Of a stretch of 64,000 nt of DNA, positions 36,511-45,410 are shown piece by piece. Source of the stretch: an uncultured Parabacteroides sp. (GTDB lineage Bacteria; Bacteroidota; Bacteroidia; Bacteroidales; Tannerellaceae). The notes under the pieces are model-generated. The model was not told where the DNA came from. It saw only the letters and a list, made by a program, of their open reading frames with translations, and did not search any database. The stretch covers positions 1 through 64,000 of the forward strand of contig NZ_CAJJWO010000008.1 of assembly GCF_905196875.1 (NCBI RefSeq). Direction: 5' to 3'. A program made the position numbers and the translations under genes. The first letter of the stretch is position 1. The number at the start of each line of letters is the position of its first letter.

Positions 36511-37905
36511 ATGAAAAAATACATATTATATTATACGGCTTTTGCAGGTTTAGTTCCTTGCCTCGCAGTAGCATCCGATCGTCCGAATATCATACTGATC
36601 AATATAGATGATTTGGGTTGGACGGATATGAGTAATAACGGAAGCCAATATTACGAAACTCCGAATATCGATCGTCTTCGTGAAAAAGGTATCTGGATGA
36701 ATGAAGCCTATGCCGGTGCAGCTAACAGTGCTCCCAGTCGTGCTTGTTTACTGACAGGGATGTATACACCTCGCCATGGTATTTATACGGTCGGGGAACC
36801 TAACCGTGGTGATGCCAGTAAACGTAAATTGGTTGCAATTCCGAACCGGACATCATTGGAGTCGGGTATCCGGCTTCTTCCGGAAGTATTGAAAAATTCC
36901 GGTTATCAGACTTGCCATATTGGAAAATGGCACGTAACTGAAGATCCGCAGCAAAATGGCGTCGATGTTAATATTGCCGGAAATCATGCCGGACATCCTG
37001 TTAGCTACTTTTCTCCTTATTATAATGAAGATTTGACAAATGGTCCGGAAGGGGAGTATTTGATGGATCGGTTAGGTTCGGAAGCTGTTGATTATCTTCG
37101 GGAAGTAGATAAGAGTAAACCATTCTTTCTATATTATGCGACATATGCAGTGCATACTCCTTTACAAGCAAAAGCTGACCTGATTGATAAATATAGAAAA
37201 AAGCCATCAACATCGGCTCACAATAATCCGGTTTATGCCGCTATGGTGGAGAATATGGACTGGAATATCGGAAGAGTCCTTGATGAGGTACAGGCTTTGG
37301 GAATAGAGGAAAATACTTTTATTGTATTTACCTCAGATAATGGAGGTGTATATGGAATATCACGTCAGTGGCCTTTAAGAGCAGGAAAAGGTTCTTTTTA
37401 TGAAGGAGGAATTCGAATACCGATGGTTATTTATCAGAAAGGTAAATATGAAAAACGGGAAATTTGTAATATGCCGGTCATGCAGCTCGATTTGTTTCCC
37501 ACATTTTTGGAAATAGCAGGAGTAAGACGGTCTGACTTACTGTTGGATGGAGTCAGTCTTCTTCCGTTGTTGGAGGGGAATGAAACAAGTTTTAAGGGAA
37601 GGCCGTTGTTTTGGCATTTTCCTGCTTATTTGGAAGGAAATGAAAAAGAAACGGAAGAGACTGGTAGTGATGGTTTTCGTACACGACCGGTTTCCGTGAT
37701 TCGAATGGATGATTGGAAACTTATCGAAAATTACGAAACTGGAAATGTTGAACTGTATAATATCCGGACGGACGTGTCTGAAAAGGAGAATCTGGCTTTG
37801 CAGAATAAAGACAAGCGGGATGAATTGTTCGATTGGTTGCAGATATGGAAACAAAAGGTAGAGGCTCCGATTCCTACAATGCTTAATCCTGGGTATGGAA
37901 AGTAA
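36511..37905 (+). CDS. Serine-type sulfatase, third of four
   Basis: The 464-residue S1 sulfatase has a signal peptide (residues 1-21, ending VASD). It contains NIDDLGWTD with the metal aspartates, the formylglycine motif S73-A-P-S-R before CLLTGMYT, GKWHVTED and the SDNGGV site near residue 273. It lacks the long extra C-terminal part of the other members and is the shortest of the four. It lies between two other sulfatases, 60 bases after the second and 79 bases before the fourth. Confidence 0.94.
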   Translation: MKKYILYYTAFAGLVPCLAVASDRPNIILINIDDLGWTDMSNNGSQYYETPNIDRLREKGIWMNEAYAGAANSAPSRACLLTGMYTPRHGIYTVGEPNRGDASKRKLVAIPNRTSLESGIRLLPEVLKNSGYQTCHIGKWHVTEDPQQNGVDVNIAGNHAGHPVSYFSPYYNEDLTNGPEGEYLMDRLGSEAVDYLREVDKSKPFFLYYATYAVHTPLQAKADLIDKYRKKPSTSAHNNPVYAAMVENMDWNIGRVLDEVQALGIEENTFIVFTSDNGGVYGISRQWPLRAGKGSFYEGGIRIPMVIYQKGKYEKREICNMPVMQLDLFPTFLEIAGVRRSDLLLDGVSLLPLLEGNETSFKGRPLFWHFPAYLEGNEKETEETGSDGFRTRPVSVIRMDDWKLIENYETGNVELYNIRTDVSEKENLALQNKDKRDELFDWLQIWKQKVEAPIPTMLNPGYGK

Positions 37906-37984
37906 TTCGGAAGAAAGACCCTTTTAGAAAAGCTTAATTGATTAAAGTTACTTTTCAGTGTAAATAAGTGAAATTTTGAATAAT

Positions 37985-39514
37985 ATGAAAAGTCTATTGA
38001 TGGGAGGATTGATTCTGTCGAGTCAGTTGATAGGGGCTCAGGAACGTCCTAATATAATAGTATTCCTGGTTGATGATATGGGAGTAATGGATACGTCGCT
38101 TCCTTTTCTGACAGATAAGAATGGAAATCCGGTTCGTTACCCTTTGAATGATTGGTATCGGACTCCGAATATGGAGAGACTGGCACAACGAGGAATACGT
38201 TTTTCTACTTTTTATGCCCAAAGTGTGAGTTCTCCTTCACGTGCTTCGATTATGACAGGCCAGAATGCTACACGGCATCATACAACGAACTGGATCAAAG
38301 CCGAGTCTAATAATCGTGATCAATACGGCCCTTACAATTGGAATTGGGAAGGTCTGAAAACGAACAGTCTGACATTGCCCCGGTTACTCCAAAAACAAGG
38401 ATACCGGACGATCCATGTAGGAAAAGCTCACTTCGGTTGTAAAGAAAGTGAAGGGGAGGTCCCACAGAATCTTGGTTTTGATGTGGTAATAGCAGGATCT
38501 TCCATTGGTTCTCCCGGTAGTTATTATGGTAAATCTGGGTATGGATATATAAAAGGCAATAAGCTACGTGCTGTTCCGGATTTGGAAAAATACCATGGTA
38601 CGGACACTTTCTTGACGGAGGCGCTGACCATTGAAGCAAATGCACAGATAGATCAGGCAATAGCGGAGAAAGCACCTTTTTTTCTTTATATGTCCCATTA
38701 TGCCGTTCATTATCCATTCGAAACAGATAATCGTTTTTCGGCTCATTATGAATCGTCTGATAAACCGGCAGATGCAAAGTCTTTTGCCACACTGATCGAA
38801 GGAATGGATAAATCGCTTGGAGATATGATGGATCATCTCGATTCTTTGGGAATTGCGGAGAATACATTGATTCTCTTTTTAGGGGATAACGGATCTGACG
38901 CTCCGCTTGGTCCTTCCCGGGAATATTCTTCTTCAGCTCCGCTTCGGGGGAAAAAGGGAACCGAATTTGAGGGAGGCATGCGTGTCCCTTGTATCGTAGC
39001 CTGGGCAAAACCAGATAAATCTAATAAATGGCAAAAACAATTTACTGTGGCCGAAGGAGCTGTGCAGACACAAATGGGAACTGTAATGGATGTTTTGCCA
39101 ACTTTGGCTACTTTTGCCGGAGTGGAAATCCCGGATTCTTATCCTGTCGACGGACAAGATTTGAGAACGCTTTTGACCGGAAAGGCAGATCGTACACGGG
39201 AGGACTGTTTTTTAATGCATTTTCCTCATAACCATCGTGGCAGTTATTTTACGGTTTATCGGGAAGGAGATTGGAAGCTGGTTTATTATTATAACCCGGA
39301 ACATCTTGAGCGACCGGATTGTCTTTTGTTCAATCTGGTAGAAGATCCGGGAGAACAAAAAGAAATATCAGCCTTGAATCCTGTAAAGACTCTTGATATG
39401 CTTCGTCGTATGATTGTTCGTCTTGAAAATGAAGGTGCACTTTATCCCGTCGATTTTGATGGGCATGAAGTTCGTCCTGATATGGCTTTTTTTGAAACAA
39501 AGTTTGCAGAATAA
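37985..39514 (+). CDS. Serine-type sulfatase, fourth of four, paralogue of the first
   Basis: The 509-residue S1 sulfatase has a signal peptide ending QLIGAQ. Its formylglycine motif is S82-S-P-S-R followed by SIMTGQ, and it keeps the VDDMG metal pair and the GDNGSDAP site. It shares long identical stretches with the sulfatase at 26335 (for example RYPLNDWY and RFSTFYAQSVSSPSRAS), so the two are duplicates or very recent paralogues. The frame is open to a TTG at 37976, but the ATG at 37985 begins a normal signal peptide. The promoter of rpsF overlaps its last codons. Confidence 0.95.
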   Translation: MKSLLMGGLILSSQLIGAQERPNIIVFLVDDMGVMDTSLPFLTDKNGNPVRYPLNDWYRTPNMERLAQRGIRFSTFYAQSVSSPSRASIMTGQNATRHHTTNWIKAESNNRDQYGPYNWNWEGLKTNSLTLPRLLQKQGYRTIHVGKAHFGCKESEGEVPQNLGFDVVIAGSSIGSPGSYYGKSGYGYIKGNKLRAVPDLEKYHGTDTFLTEALTIEANAQIDQAIAEKAPFFLYMSHYAVHYPFETDNRFSAHYESSDKPADAKSFATLIEGMDKSLGDMMDHLDSLGIAENTLILFLGDNGSDAPLGPSREYSSSAPLRGKKGTEFEGGMRVPCIVAWAKPDKSNKWQKQFTVAEGAVQTQMGTVMDVLPTLATFAGVEIPDSYPVDGQDLRTLLTGKADRTREDCFLMHFPHNHRGSYFTVYREGDWKLVYYYNPEHLERPDCLLFNLVEDPGEQKEISALNPVKTLDMLRRMIVRLENEGALYPVDFDGHEVRPDMAFFETKFAE

Positions 39515-39533
39515 AAAAAACTCCTTACCTTTG
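39503..39533 (+). promoter_or_regulatory. Promoter of the rpsF-rpsR-rplI operon
   Basis: TTTG at 39503-39506 and TACCTTTG at 39526-39533 are separated by 19 bp, close to the ideal Bacteroidetes spacing. The -33 element overlaps the 3' end of the upstream sulfatase. The leader to rpsF is about 37 bases. Confidence 0.82.
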
Positions 39534-39576
39534 CCCCGCAAATTTTTAAGTACTAACAAATATAAAACAGCGTTTT

Positions 39577-39930
39577 ATGAACAATTATGAAACCGTTTTC
39601 ATTTTAACTCCCGTTTTGTCTGACGCACAGATGAAGGAAGCGGTAGAAAAATTCACGAACATCCTGAAAGAACAGGGGGCTGAAATCGTGAACGAAGAAA
39701 ATTGGGGATTGCGCAAATTAGCTTATCCTATCGACAAGAAAACAACAGGCTTCTATCAGCTGGTTGAATTCAAGGCAAATCCGGAAACTATCGCCGCTTT
39801 GGAAGTTCAGTTCCGTCGTGACGAACGTGTAATCCGTTTCCTGACTTTCCGCCAGGACAAATATGCAGCAGAATATGCCGCTAAGAGAAGAAATCTGAAA
39901 TCATCTAAAGAAACAGTAAAGGAGAATTAA
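39577..39930 (+). CDS. rpsF: 30S ribosomal protein S6
   Basis: S6 pairs with S18 on the small-subunit platform. The 117-residue protein has the typical alternating core with YETVFILTPVLSD at the N-terminus and the VKFQVRRDERV-like region (VQFRRDERVIRFLTFR). It is the first gene of the rpsF-rpsR-rplI operon and is 2 bases upstream of rpsR. A consensus promoter precedes it. Confidence 0.98.
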   Translation: MNNYETVFILTPVLSDAQMKEAVEKFTNILKEQGAEIVNEENWGLRKLAYPIDKKTTGFYQLVEFKANPETIAALEVQFRRDERVIRFLTFRQDKYAAEYAAKRRNLKSSKETVKEN

Positions 39931-39932
39931 TC

Positions 39933-40202
39933 ATGGCAGCAACTCAATCAGAAATCAGATATTTAACTCCGCCTTCAGTAGACGTTAAGAAAAAGAAATA
40001 TTGCCGTTTCAAAAAGAACGGTATCAAGTATATCGATTACAAAGATCCTGAATTCCTGAAGAAATTCCTGAACGAACAGGGTAAAATTCTTCCGCGTCGT
40101 ATCACAGGTACTTCTTTGAAGTTCCAGCGTCGTATTGCTCAGGCTGTAAAAAGAGCTCGTCACCTGGCGTTGCTTCCTTACGTAACCGATTTAATGAAAT
40201 AA
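39933..40202 (+). CDS. rpsR: 30S ribosomal protein S18
   Basis: S18 binds S6 and the 16S rRNA platform. The 89-residue protein contains the conserved KKKYCRFKKNGIKYIDYKD segment and the basic C-terminal RITGTSLKFQRRIAQAVKRAR. It is 2 bases behind rpsF and 21 bases before rplI, so all three are cotranscribed. Confidence 0.98.
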   Translation: MAATQSEIRYLTPPSVDVKKKKYCRFKKNGIKYIDYKDPEFLKKFLNEQGKILPRRITGTSLKFQRRIAQAVKRARHLALLPYVTDLMK

Positions 40203-40223
40203 TAAAAAGAGAGGAGACAGAAT

Positions 40224-40667
40224 ATGCAAGTTATTTTGAAAGAAGATGTAATCAACTTAGGTTACAAAGACGATATCGTAACAGTAAAAGATGGTTACGG
40301 ACGTAACTTTCTAATCCCCCAGGGTAAGGCAGTAATCGCTTCTGAGTCTGCTAAGAAAGTATTAGCTGAAAACCTGAGACAACGTGCTCACAAGTTGGCT
40401 AAGATCAAAGAAGACGCTCAGGCATTGGCTGCTAAGTTGGAAGGTGTTGCATTGACTATCGGTGCAAAGACCAGCTCAACAGGTACAATCTTTGGTTCTG
40501 TAACGAATATTCAGGTTGCTGAAGCTTTGGCAAAGGCTGGTTTCGAAGTAGAACGCAAGATTATCTATATCAAAGAAGCTGTTAAGGAAGTTGGTAGCTA
40601 CAAAGCTATTCTTAAACTTCACAAAGAAGTTTCTGTTGAAATTCCTTTCGAAGTGGTTTCTGAATAA
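40224..40667 (+). CDS. rplI: 50S ribosomal protein L9
   Basis: L9 binds 23S rRNA with its N-terminal domain and extends a long helix to the ribosome surface. The 147-residue protein begins with QVILKEDVINLGYKDD, has GYGRNFLIPQGKAV near residues 24-37 and a C-terminal domain after a helical linker. It ends the operon before a hairpin terminator. Confidence 0.98.
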   Translation: MQVILKEDVINLGYKDDIVTVKDGYGRNFLIPQGKAVIASESAKKVLAENLRQRAHKLAKIKEDAQALAAKLEGVALTIGAKTSSTGTIFGSVTNIQVAEALAKAGFEVERKIIYIKEAVKEVGSYKAILKLHKEVSVEIPFEVVSE

Positions 40668-40688
40668 TTCAGTAAACGATATAAATTT

Positions 40689-40722
40689 AAAAGGGCAGTT
40701 CGTCATAGAATTGCCCTTTTTT
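40689..40722 (+). terminator. Terminator of the rpsF-rpsR-rplI operon
   Basis: AAAAGGGCA pairs with TGCCCTTTT around an inner TTC/GAA pairing and is followed by six T in total. The hairpin sits 22 bases after the rplI stop. Confidence 0.9.
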
Positions 40723-40810
40723 GTTCTTAGATTGCCTTTTCCCCTTCTCTTTGACTGAAAAGTCTCCCTTTTTGCTTAATTTCTCCCCCATCTCTATTAA
40801 ATGTATATTG

Positions 40811-40818
40811 TACTTTTG
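40811..40818 (+). promoter_or_regulatory. -7 element upstream of the GH43 gene
   Basis: TACTTTTG matches the -7 consensus. It lies inside the upstream part of the longest GH43 frame, which argues that translation starts at 40864. No -33 TTTG lies at the right distance. Confidence 0.5.
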
Positions 40819-40863
40819 TGTCTGTCATTAAGATTATTGTTAAAACCAAAGGATATTAATAAC

Positions 40864-42789
40864 ATGAGAAACCGAATTTATTTACTACTGTTTAGTTGTT
40901 TGTTGCCGTGGATCGTTCAGTCACAATCTGCGTCGGATAGAGTTCTTGAAAAAGATTATGTAGCGTATCTGTTTACCTATTTTACGGGAAACCATATCAG
41001 CCAGGAAGCTGTCTGTTTTGCTGTGAGTATGGATGGATATAATTACTGGGCTTTGAATGATAATAAACCGGTGATCGATTCCAAAGTGATCAGTTCTACC
41101 GGTGGTGTACGTGATCCTCATATTTTACGTTCGGAAGACGGAAAAACTTTTTACATGGTTGTAACCGATATGGTCTCTGATAATGGCTGGGATTCTAACC
41201 GGGCAATGGTTTTACTGAAATCTACCGACCTGGTAAATTGGTCTCATTCGGTGATCAATATGCAGAAGCGCTATGTCGGACAGGAGAAGCTGAAACGTGT
41301 CTGGGCTCCGCAAACTGTTTTTGATCCGGAAGCCGGAAAGTATATGGTGTATTGGTCGATGAAATATGGGGATGGCCCGGATGTTATTTATTATGCTTAT
41401 GCGAATAACGACTTTACGGACCTGGAAGGAGAACCTAAGCCGTTGTTCATACCCGAAAATAAACTGTCTTGTATAGATGGAGATATTGTTTATAAAGATG
41501 GTACCTATCATTTATTCTATAAAACGGAAGGGCATGGAAACGGTATCAAAGTTGCTACCACTCGTTCGCTTACATCCGGTCAATGGAATGAAGAACCAGA
41601 TTATAAGCAGCAGACGGACAAACCAGTGGAGGGTGCCGGCACTTTTAAACTGATCAATCAGGATAAATATATTTTGATGTATGATGTTTATACTTCCGGC
41701 AAATATCAGTTCACAGAAACAATTGATTTGAAGAGCTTCAAAGTGATAGACAGTGAGGTCAATATGAATTTCCATCCGCGTCATGGAACGATTATTCCTA
41801 TTACCCGCGATGAATTAAGACGTATCACCGGTAAGTGGGGGAAACCTGCCGAACTGGGTGAATTACCCGATAACCCAATCTTGCCTGGTTTCCATGCCGA
41901 TCCTGAAATCTTATATTCCCAACAGACAAAGAAATATTATATCTATTCGACAACGGATGGACACGATGGATGGGGTGGTTGGAGTTTCAATGTCTTTTCG
42001 TCTGATAACCTGAAAGACTGGACGGACGAGGGAACTATGCTCGATTTGAAATCCGGGCAGGTCTCCTGGGCTAACGGGAATGCTTGGGCACCCTGTATAG
42101 AAGAAAAAATGATAGACGGGAAATATAAATACTTCTTTTATTATAGCGGCAATCCGAATGATGATAGTGGCAAACAGATTGGTGTTGCCATTGCCGATTC
42201 GCCAACAGGCCCTTTTGTTGACTTAGGACATCCTATTATTACATCGTCTCCTGTCGGTCATGGGCAACAGATCGATGTCGATGTCTTTACCGATCCTGTA
42301 TCGGGCAAACCTTATATTTATTGGGGTAATGGCTATATGGCGGGGGCTGAACTTAATAAAGATATGACTTCTCTCAAAGAGAAAACAATTACCGTGATGA
42401 CCCCGGAAGGAGGAACTCTGCAGGATTATGCTTATCGTGAAGCTCCTTATGTGTTTTACCGGAACGGGCTTTATTATTTTTTGTGGTCGGTAGACGATAC
42501 CGGATCGCCTAATTATCATCTTGCTTATGGTACATCCAAATCTCCGCTAGGTCCTATTTCGGTAGCCGATGATCCGGTTATATTGGTTCAGAACCCGGCA
42601 AAGGGAATATACGGTCCGGCTCATAACTCTGTTCTGCAAATCCCCGGGACGGATGAATGGTATATTATATATCACCGCATAAATAAAAATTACCTGAAGG
42701 AAAGTCCTGGTACACACCGTGAGGTTTGTATCGATCGTATGGAGTTTAATCCGGATGGGACGATAAAGAAAGTGCAGCCTACTAATTAA
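40864..42789 (+). CDS. Secreted glycoside hydrolase with two GH43-like domains
   Basis: From the ATG at 40864 the protein has 641 residues with a signal peptide (ending WIVQSQ). Two five-bladed beta-propeller domains follow each other. The first (about 30-320) carries GGVRDPHIL, CIDGDIVY and PVEGAGTFK. The second (about 340-635) carries PGFHADPEIL (base aspartate), QIDVDVFTD (pKa modulator) and YREAPYVF (acid glutamate), the full GH43 triad. GH43 members cleave arabinosides, xylosides or galactans. The gene is monocistronic and outside the sulfatase locus, with no SusC/D nearby. The first domain may be a second active or binding module. Confidence 0.9.
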   Translation: MRNRIYLLLFSCLLPWIVQSQSASDRVLEKDYVAYLFTYFTGNHISQEAVCFAVSMDGYNYWALNDNKPVIDSKVISSTGGVRDPHILRSEDGKTFYMVVTDMVSDNGWDSNRAMVLLKSTDLVNWSHSVINMQKRYVGQEKLKRVWAPQTVFDPEAGKYMVYWSMKYGDGPDVIYYAYANNDFTDLEGEPKPLFIPENKLSCIDGDIVYKDGTYHLFYKTEGHGNGIKVATTRSLTSGQWNEEPDYKQQTDKPVEGAGTFKLINQDKYILMYDVYTSGKYQFTETIDLKSFKVIDSEVNMNFHPRHGTIIPITRDELRRITGKWGKPAELGELPDNPILPGFHADPEILYSQQTKKYYIYSTTDGHDGWGGWSFNVFSSDNLKDWTDEGTMLDLKSGQVSWANGNAWAPCIEEKMIDGKYKYFFYYSGNPNDDSGKQIGVAIADSPTGPFVDLGHPIITSSPVGHGQQIDVDVFTDPVSGKPYIYWGNGYMAGAELNKDMTSLKEKTITVMTPEGGTLQDYAYREAPYVFYRNGLYYFLWSVDDTGSPNYHLAYGTSKSPLGPISVADDPVILVQNPAKGIYGPAHNSVLQIPGTDEWYIIYHRINKNYLKESPGTHREVCIDRMEFNPDGTIKKVQPTN

Positions 42790-42873
42790 GTGGATTTGAT
42801 AGATCTATTACTGTAAACAAGAGACGACCAATTATTTATAGAAAAAGACTTCTCGTAATCAGTAAAAAAATGC

Positions 42874-42881
42874 TACATTTG
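42874..42881 (+). promoter_or_regulatory. -7 element of the amidase-MCE operon
   Basis: TACATTTG matches TAnnTTTG and lies 27 bases before the GTG start of the amidase. The -33 position has no clear TTTG. Confidence 0.5.
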
Positions 42882-42907
42882 CCCCGAATTTGCAATAAAA
42901 GTATAAC

Positions 42908-44131
42908 GTGGCAAAAAGATCTTTTCTATATATAACTTTGCTGATAGCCCTGTTTCTTTCCTTGTCTGGAGTTCAGGCCAGGGAGAGAACGTTTACTGTC
43001 GTGATCGATGCCGGTCACGGGGGGAAAGACCCTGGTGCACGCGGTACTGTTATTGATGAGAAGGTAATAAACCTGTCGGTCGCTTTAAAGCTGGGGGAGA
43101 AGATCTCTGCCAACCATGACGATGTAAAAGTTATTTATACTCGCAAGACTGACCGTTTCATAGAACTGGATGAACGTGCCAACATCGCCAACCGGAATAA
43201 GGCTGACCTGTTTATCTCGATACACACAAACTCCGTTAAAAAAGGAAGTACAGCCCGCGGTACTGAAACTTATACCTTAGGTTTGGCCCGTACAGATGAG
43301 AACCTGGCAGTTGCTATGCGCGAAAACTCTGCTATCTTATTAGAAGATAATTATCTGCAGAAATATGAAGGATTCGATCCTAATTCTTCCGAGTCATATA
43401 TCATATTCGAGTTTATGCAGAATAAGCATATGGAGCAGAGTATCAGCCTGGCTTCTGAAATTCAGAAGTGTTTCACCTCGGCCAATCGTGGTGACAGAGG
43501 TGTGAGGCAAGCAGGTTTTCTGGTTTTAAGGAAAACAAGTATGCCTAGTGTTTTGGTAGAACTTGGTTATATCTCCAACCGGGAAGAAGAACGTTTTATG
43601 AAGTCGTCGGACGGACAGAATAAACTGGCTAGTGCTCTTAGTGATGCTTTTACGAAATACAAAAAAGAATATGACAGAAAACAGGGAGGTGTCTCTGTAG
43701 GTGCAAATAGTTCGGTTGTATCATCGGAAACCCGTAATATCCCAGCGTTAAGTGAAGATAAGCAGACACGGAGCGATCTTTCTGATGCTCCGGTAGGGAG
43801 TGAGGAAGATATTCTTAACAAAAAGAAAAATTCATCTTCACAAAGAAAACGGACTCAGACTACGGTGGCGTCCAGGGAAAAGTCAGATACGACAGGTAAA
43901 ATAATCTATAAAGTGCAAATTCTTACCTCCGATAAAAAACTTTCTCCGGGGGCAAAAGTGTTTAAAGGATATAAGAATGTGAACTTCTTTGTTGAAAAAG
44001 GAATTTATAAATATACTTATGGCGAAACAACGGATTTTGATTCAATCAGGAAGTTACGCCGACAGGTAGCTAAGGACTTTAAAGATGCGTTTATCGTAGC
44101 CTTTAAAGATGGCAAAAAGGTGAAATATTAA
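42908..44131 (+). CDS. N-acetylmuramoyl-L-alanine amidase
   Basis: The 407-residue periplasmic amidase cleaves the bond between N-acetylmuramic acid and the peptide stem and so helps split septal peptidoglycan. It starts at GTG (42908), reading MAKRSF, with a signal peptide (about 1-24). The Amidase_3 zinc domain spans about 28-250, with VIDAGHGGKDPG (H), ISIHTNS and VLVELGYISN (catalytic glutamate). A Bacteroidetes-type insert sits before the last motif. The region about 255-330 is low complexity (Ser/Lys). The last about 75 residues (YKVQILTSDKK) resemble a SPOR-like fold. It is 25 bases upstream of the MCE gene. Confidence 0.93.
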   Translation: MAKRSFLYITLLIALFLSLSGVQARERTFTVVIDAGHGGKDPGARGTVIDEKVINLSVALKLGEKISANHDDVKVIYTRKTDRFIELDERANIANRNKADLFISIHTNSVKKGSTARGTETYTLGLARTDENLAVAMRENSAILLEDNYLQKYEGFDPNSSESYIIFEFMQNKHMEQSISLASEIQKCFTSANRGDRGVRQAGFLVLRKTSMPSVLVELGYISNREEERFMKSSDGQNKLASALSDAFTKYKKEYDRKQGGVSVGANSSVVSSETRNIPALSEDKQTRSDLSDAPVGSEEDILNKKKNSSSQRKRTQTTVASREKSDTTGKIIYKVQILTSDKKLSPGAKVFKGYKNVNFFVEKGIYKYTYGETTDFDSIRKLRRQVAKDFKDAFIVAFKDGKKVKY

Positions 44132-44156
44132 ATAAAGAAACATATAATTTAAAGGG

Positions 44157-45041
44157 ATGAAAAATATACTGACCAAAGAGGCAAAAATCGGACTCGTAAG
44201 TATTATCAGTCTGGCGTTGCTGTATTTCGGGATTAATTATCTGAAAGGAATAAATTTATTCAAGCCGGTAAATCATTATTTTGTTACATTTCATAATGTG
44301 AAGGACGTTACTGTTTCCAGTCCTGTTTTTATTGATGGTTTTAAAGTCGGATTGGTTAGAAGCATTGCCTATGATTATGAAAATACGGATAAAATAACAG
44401 TTGAAATCAGTTTAGATGATGAGATGAAGCTAACTTCGGGTAGTTATATTACGATTATTAAGACTTTGCTGAGTGGAGGAGAACTCCATATTCACCTGAA
44501 TAAGTATGTAAAAGATTATCTGAAGCCTGGAGCGACGCTTGAAGGACGGATGGAAGAAGATATGATGCAGGCTGTACAAGATAAAATTCTGCCTGGTGTG
44601 GCAGATCTGTTACCTAAGATAGATTCGATCCTGGGAGGTCTGCAAACGTTGATTGCTCATCCGGCAATCGCCCAGTCTCTGAATCATATTGAGAAAACAA
44701 CTGGTAACCTGGAAGCTTCCACTCGTCAGTTGAATGTCTTGCTGAGCAAAGACGTTCCCGGAATTGTATCGGATCTGAAAGTGATAACAGGTAATTTTAA
44801 TGAGGTCAGTGCCGGGCTGAAAGAGTTGGATCTGGCTACAACAGTTAACTCGATAAATGCAACATTGGCTAACCTCAAGCTTACTACTGATAAGTTGAAT
44901 CAAAAAGATAATAGCCTCGGATTATTGTTGAATGACAGAAGTTTATATGATAATCTGGATAGCACAATGGTGAATGCTTCCAATTTATTAATAGACTTGA
45001 AGAAGAATCCGAAAAGATATGTTCATTTTTCTGTTTTTTAA
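44157..45041 (+). CDS. MlaD/MCE-domain lipid-transport protein
   Basis: The 294-residue protein has an N-terminal membrane helix (about 10-29) and an MCE domain (about 38-115, with DVTVSSPVFIDGFKVGLV). A helical C-terminal region (about 150-290) with periodic hydrophobics follows and may form a tunnel or coiled coil. MCE proteins ferry phospholipids between the inner and outer membranes. The usual MlaE/MlaF ATPase genes are not in the window. It follows the amidase closely, a pairing common in Bacteroidetes. Confidence 0.92.
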   Translation: MKNILTKEAKIGLVSIISLALLYFGINYLKGINLFKPVNHYFVTFHNVKDVTVSSPVFIDGFKVGLVRSIAYDYENTDKITVEISLDDEMKLTSGSYITIIKTLLSGGELHIHLNKYVKDYLKPGATLEGRMEEDMMQAVQDKILPGVADLLPKIDSILGGLQTLIAHPAIAQSLNHIEKTTGNLEASTRQLNVLLSKDVPGIVSDLKVITGNFNEVSAGLKELDLATTVNSINATLANLKLTTDKLNQKDNSLGLLLNDRSLYDNLDSTMVNASNLLIDLKKNPKRYVHFSVF

Positions 45042-45410
45042 CTGAAAGGAATATTAAAACATCTAATGTTATTTAGAATTATTCCAATTAAAGAAAAAAA
45101 TATACAAACCTAATTTCAGGCAGGCTTAAGGCCTTTAGATAGAGGAAAATAACCTGACATCGGAGTCTTTTTGCATAGGGAAAGGGGGGAAAGCGTGGAT
45201 AGTAAAAGTGCCCCAAAATAAAGGGCTCTTGAATATCGCGAATAGTAAGTGCTTGTTAATCAGATGTATTTCTTGTAACTGCTTGATGCTAAATGGGATA
45301 TTGAACATTCAAAAGAACCAAATAATTCGGAGCTTTTTTTTTCCGAATTAATTTCTAAACTTTGTAGTCCGAAAGAAATATAAAAGCTATAGTTGGGAGA
45401 GTAATAAATC
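45042..45410. other. Uncoded leader between the MCE gene and dnaA
   Basis: About 370 bases with no open frame and no tRNA-like fold. It is rich in short G runs (GGGAAAGGGGGGAAAG near 45178-45193) with CCCC at 45211-45214 that could pair, and shows two similar ATAGTAA...GTGC stretches near 45200 and 45243. A hairpin at 45323-45350 precedes the probable dnaA transcription start. A single GTGGATA near 45196 resembles part of a DnaA box but is not repeated. No known RNA family was recognised. Confidence 0.4.
45323..45350 (+). other. Hairpin upstream of dnaA
   Basis: TAATTCGGA at 45323-45331 pairs with TCCGAATTA at 45342-45350 around a T-rich 10-base loop. It precedes an AAACTTTG element at 45357-45364 (one mismatch to the -7 consensus) that may serve dnaA. 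It could act as an operator or end an upstream RNA. Confidence 0.5.

Noticed and set aside
45190..45205. Possible DnaA box upstream of dnaA
   Set aside because: Only a single partial match (GTGGATA) is present. An origin normally has several clustered boxes with an AT-rich unwinding region, which is not seen here.
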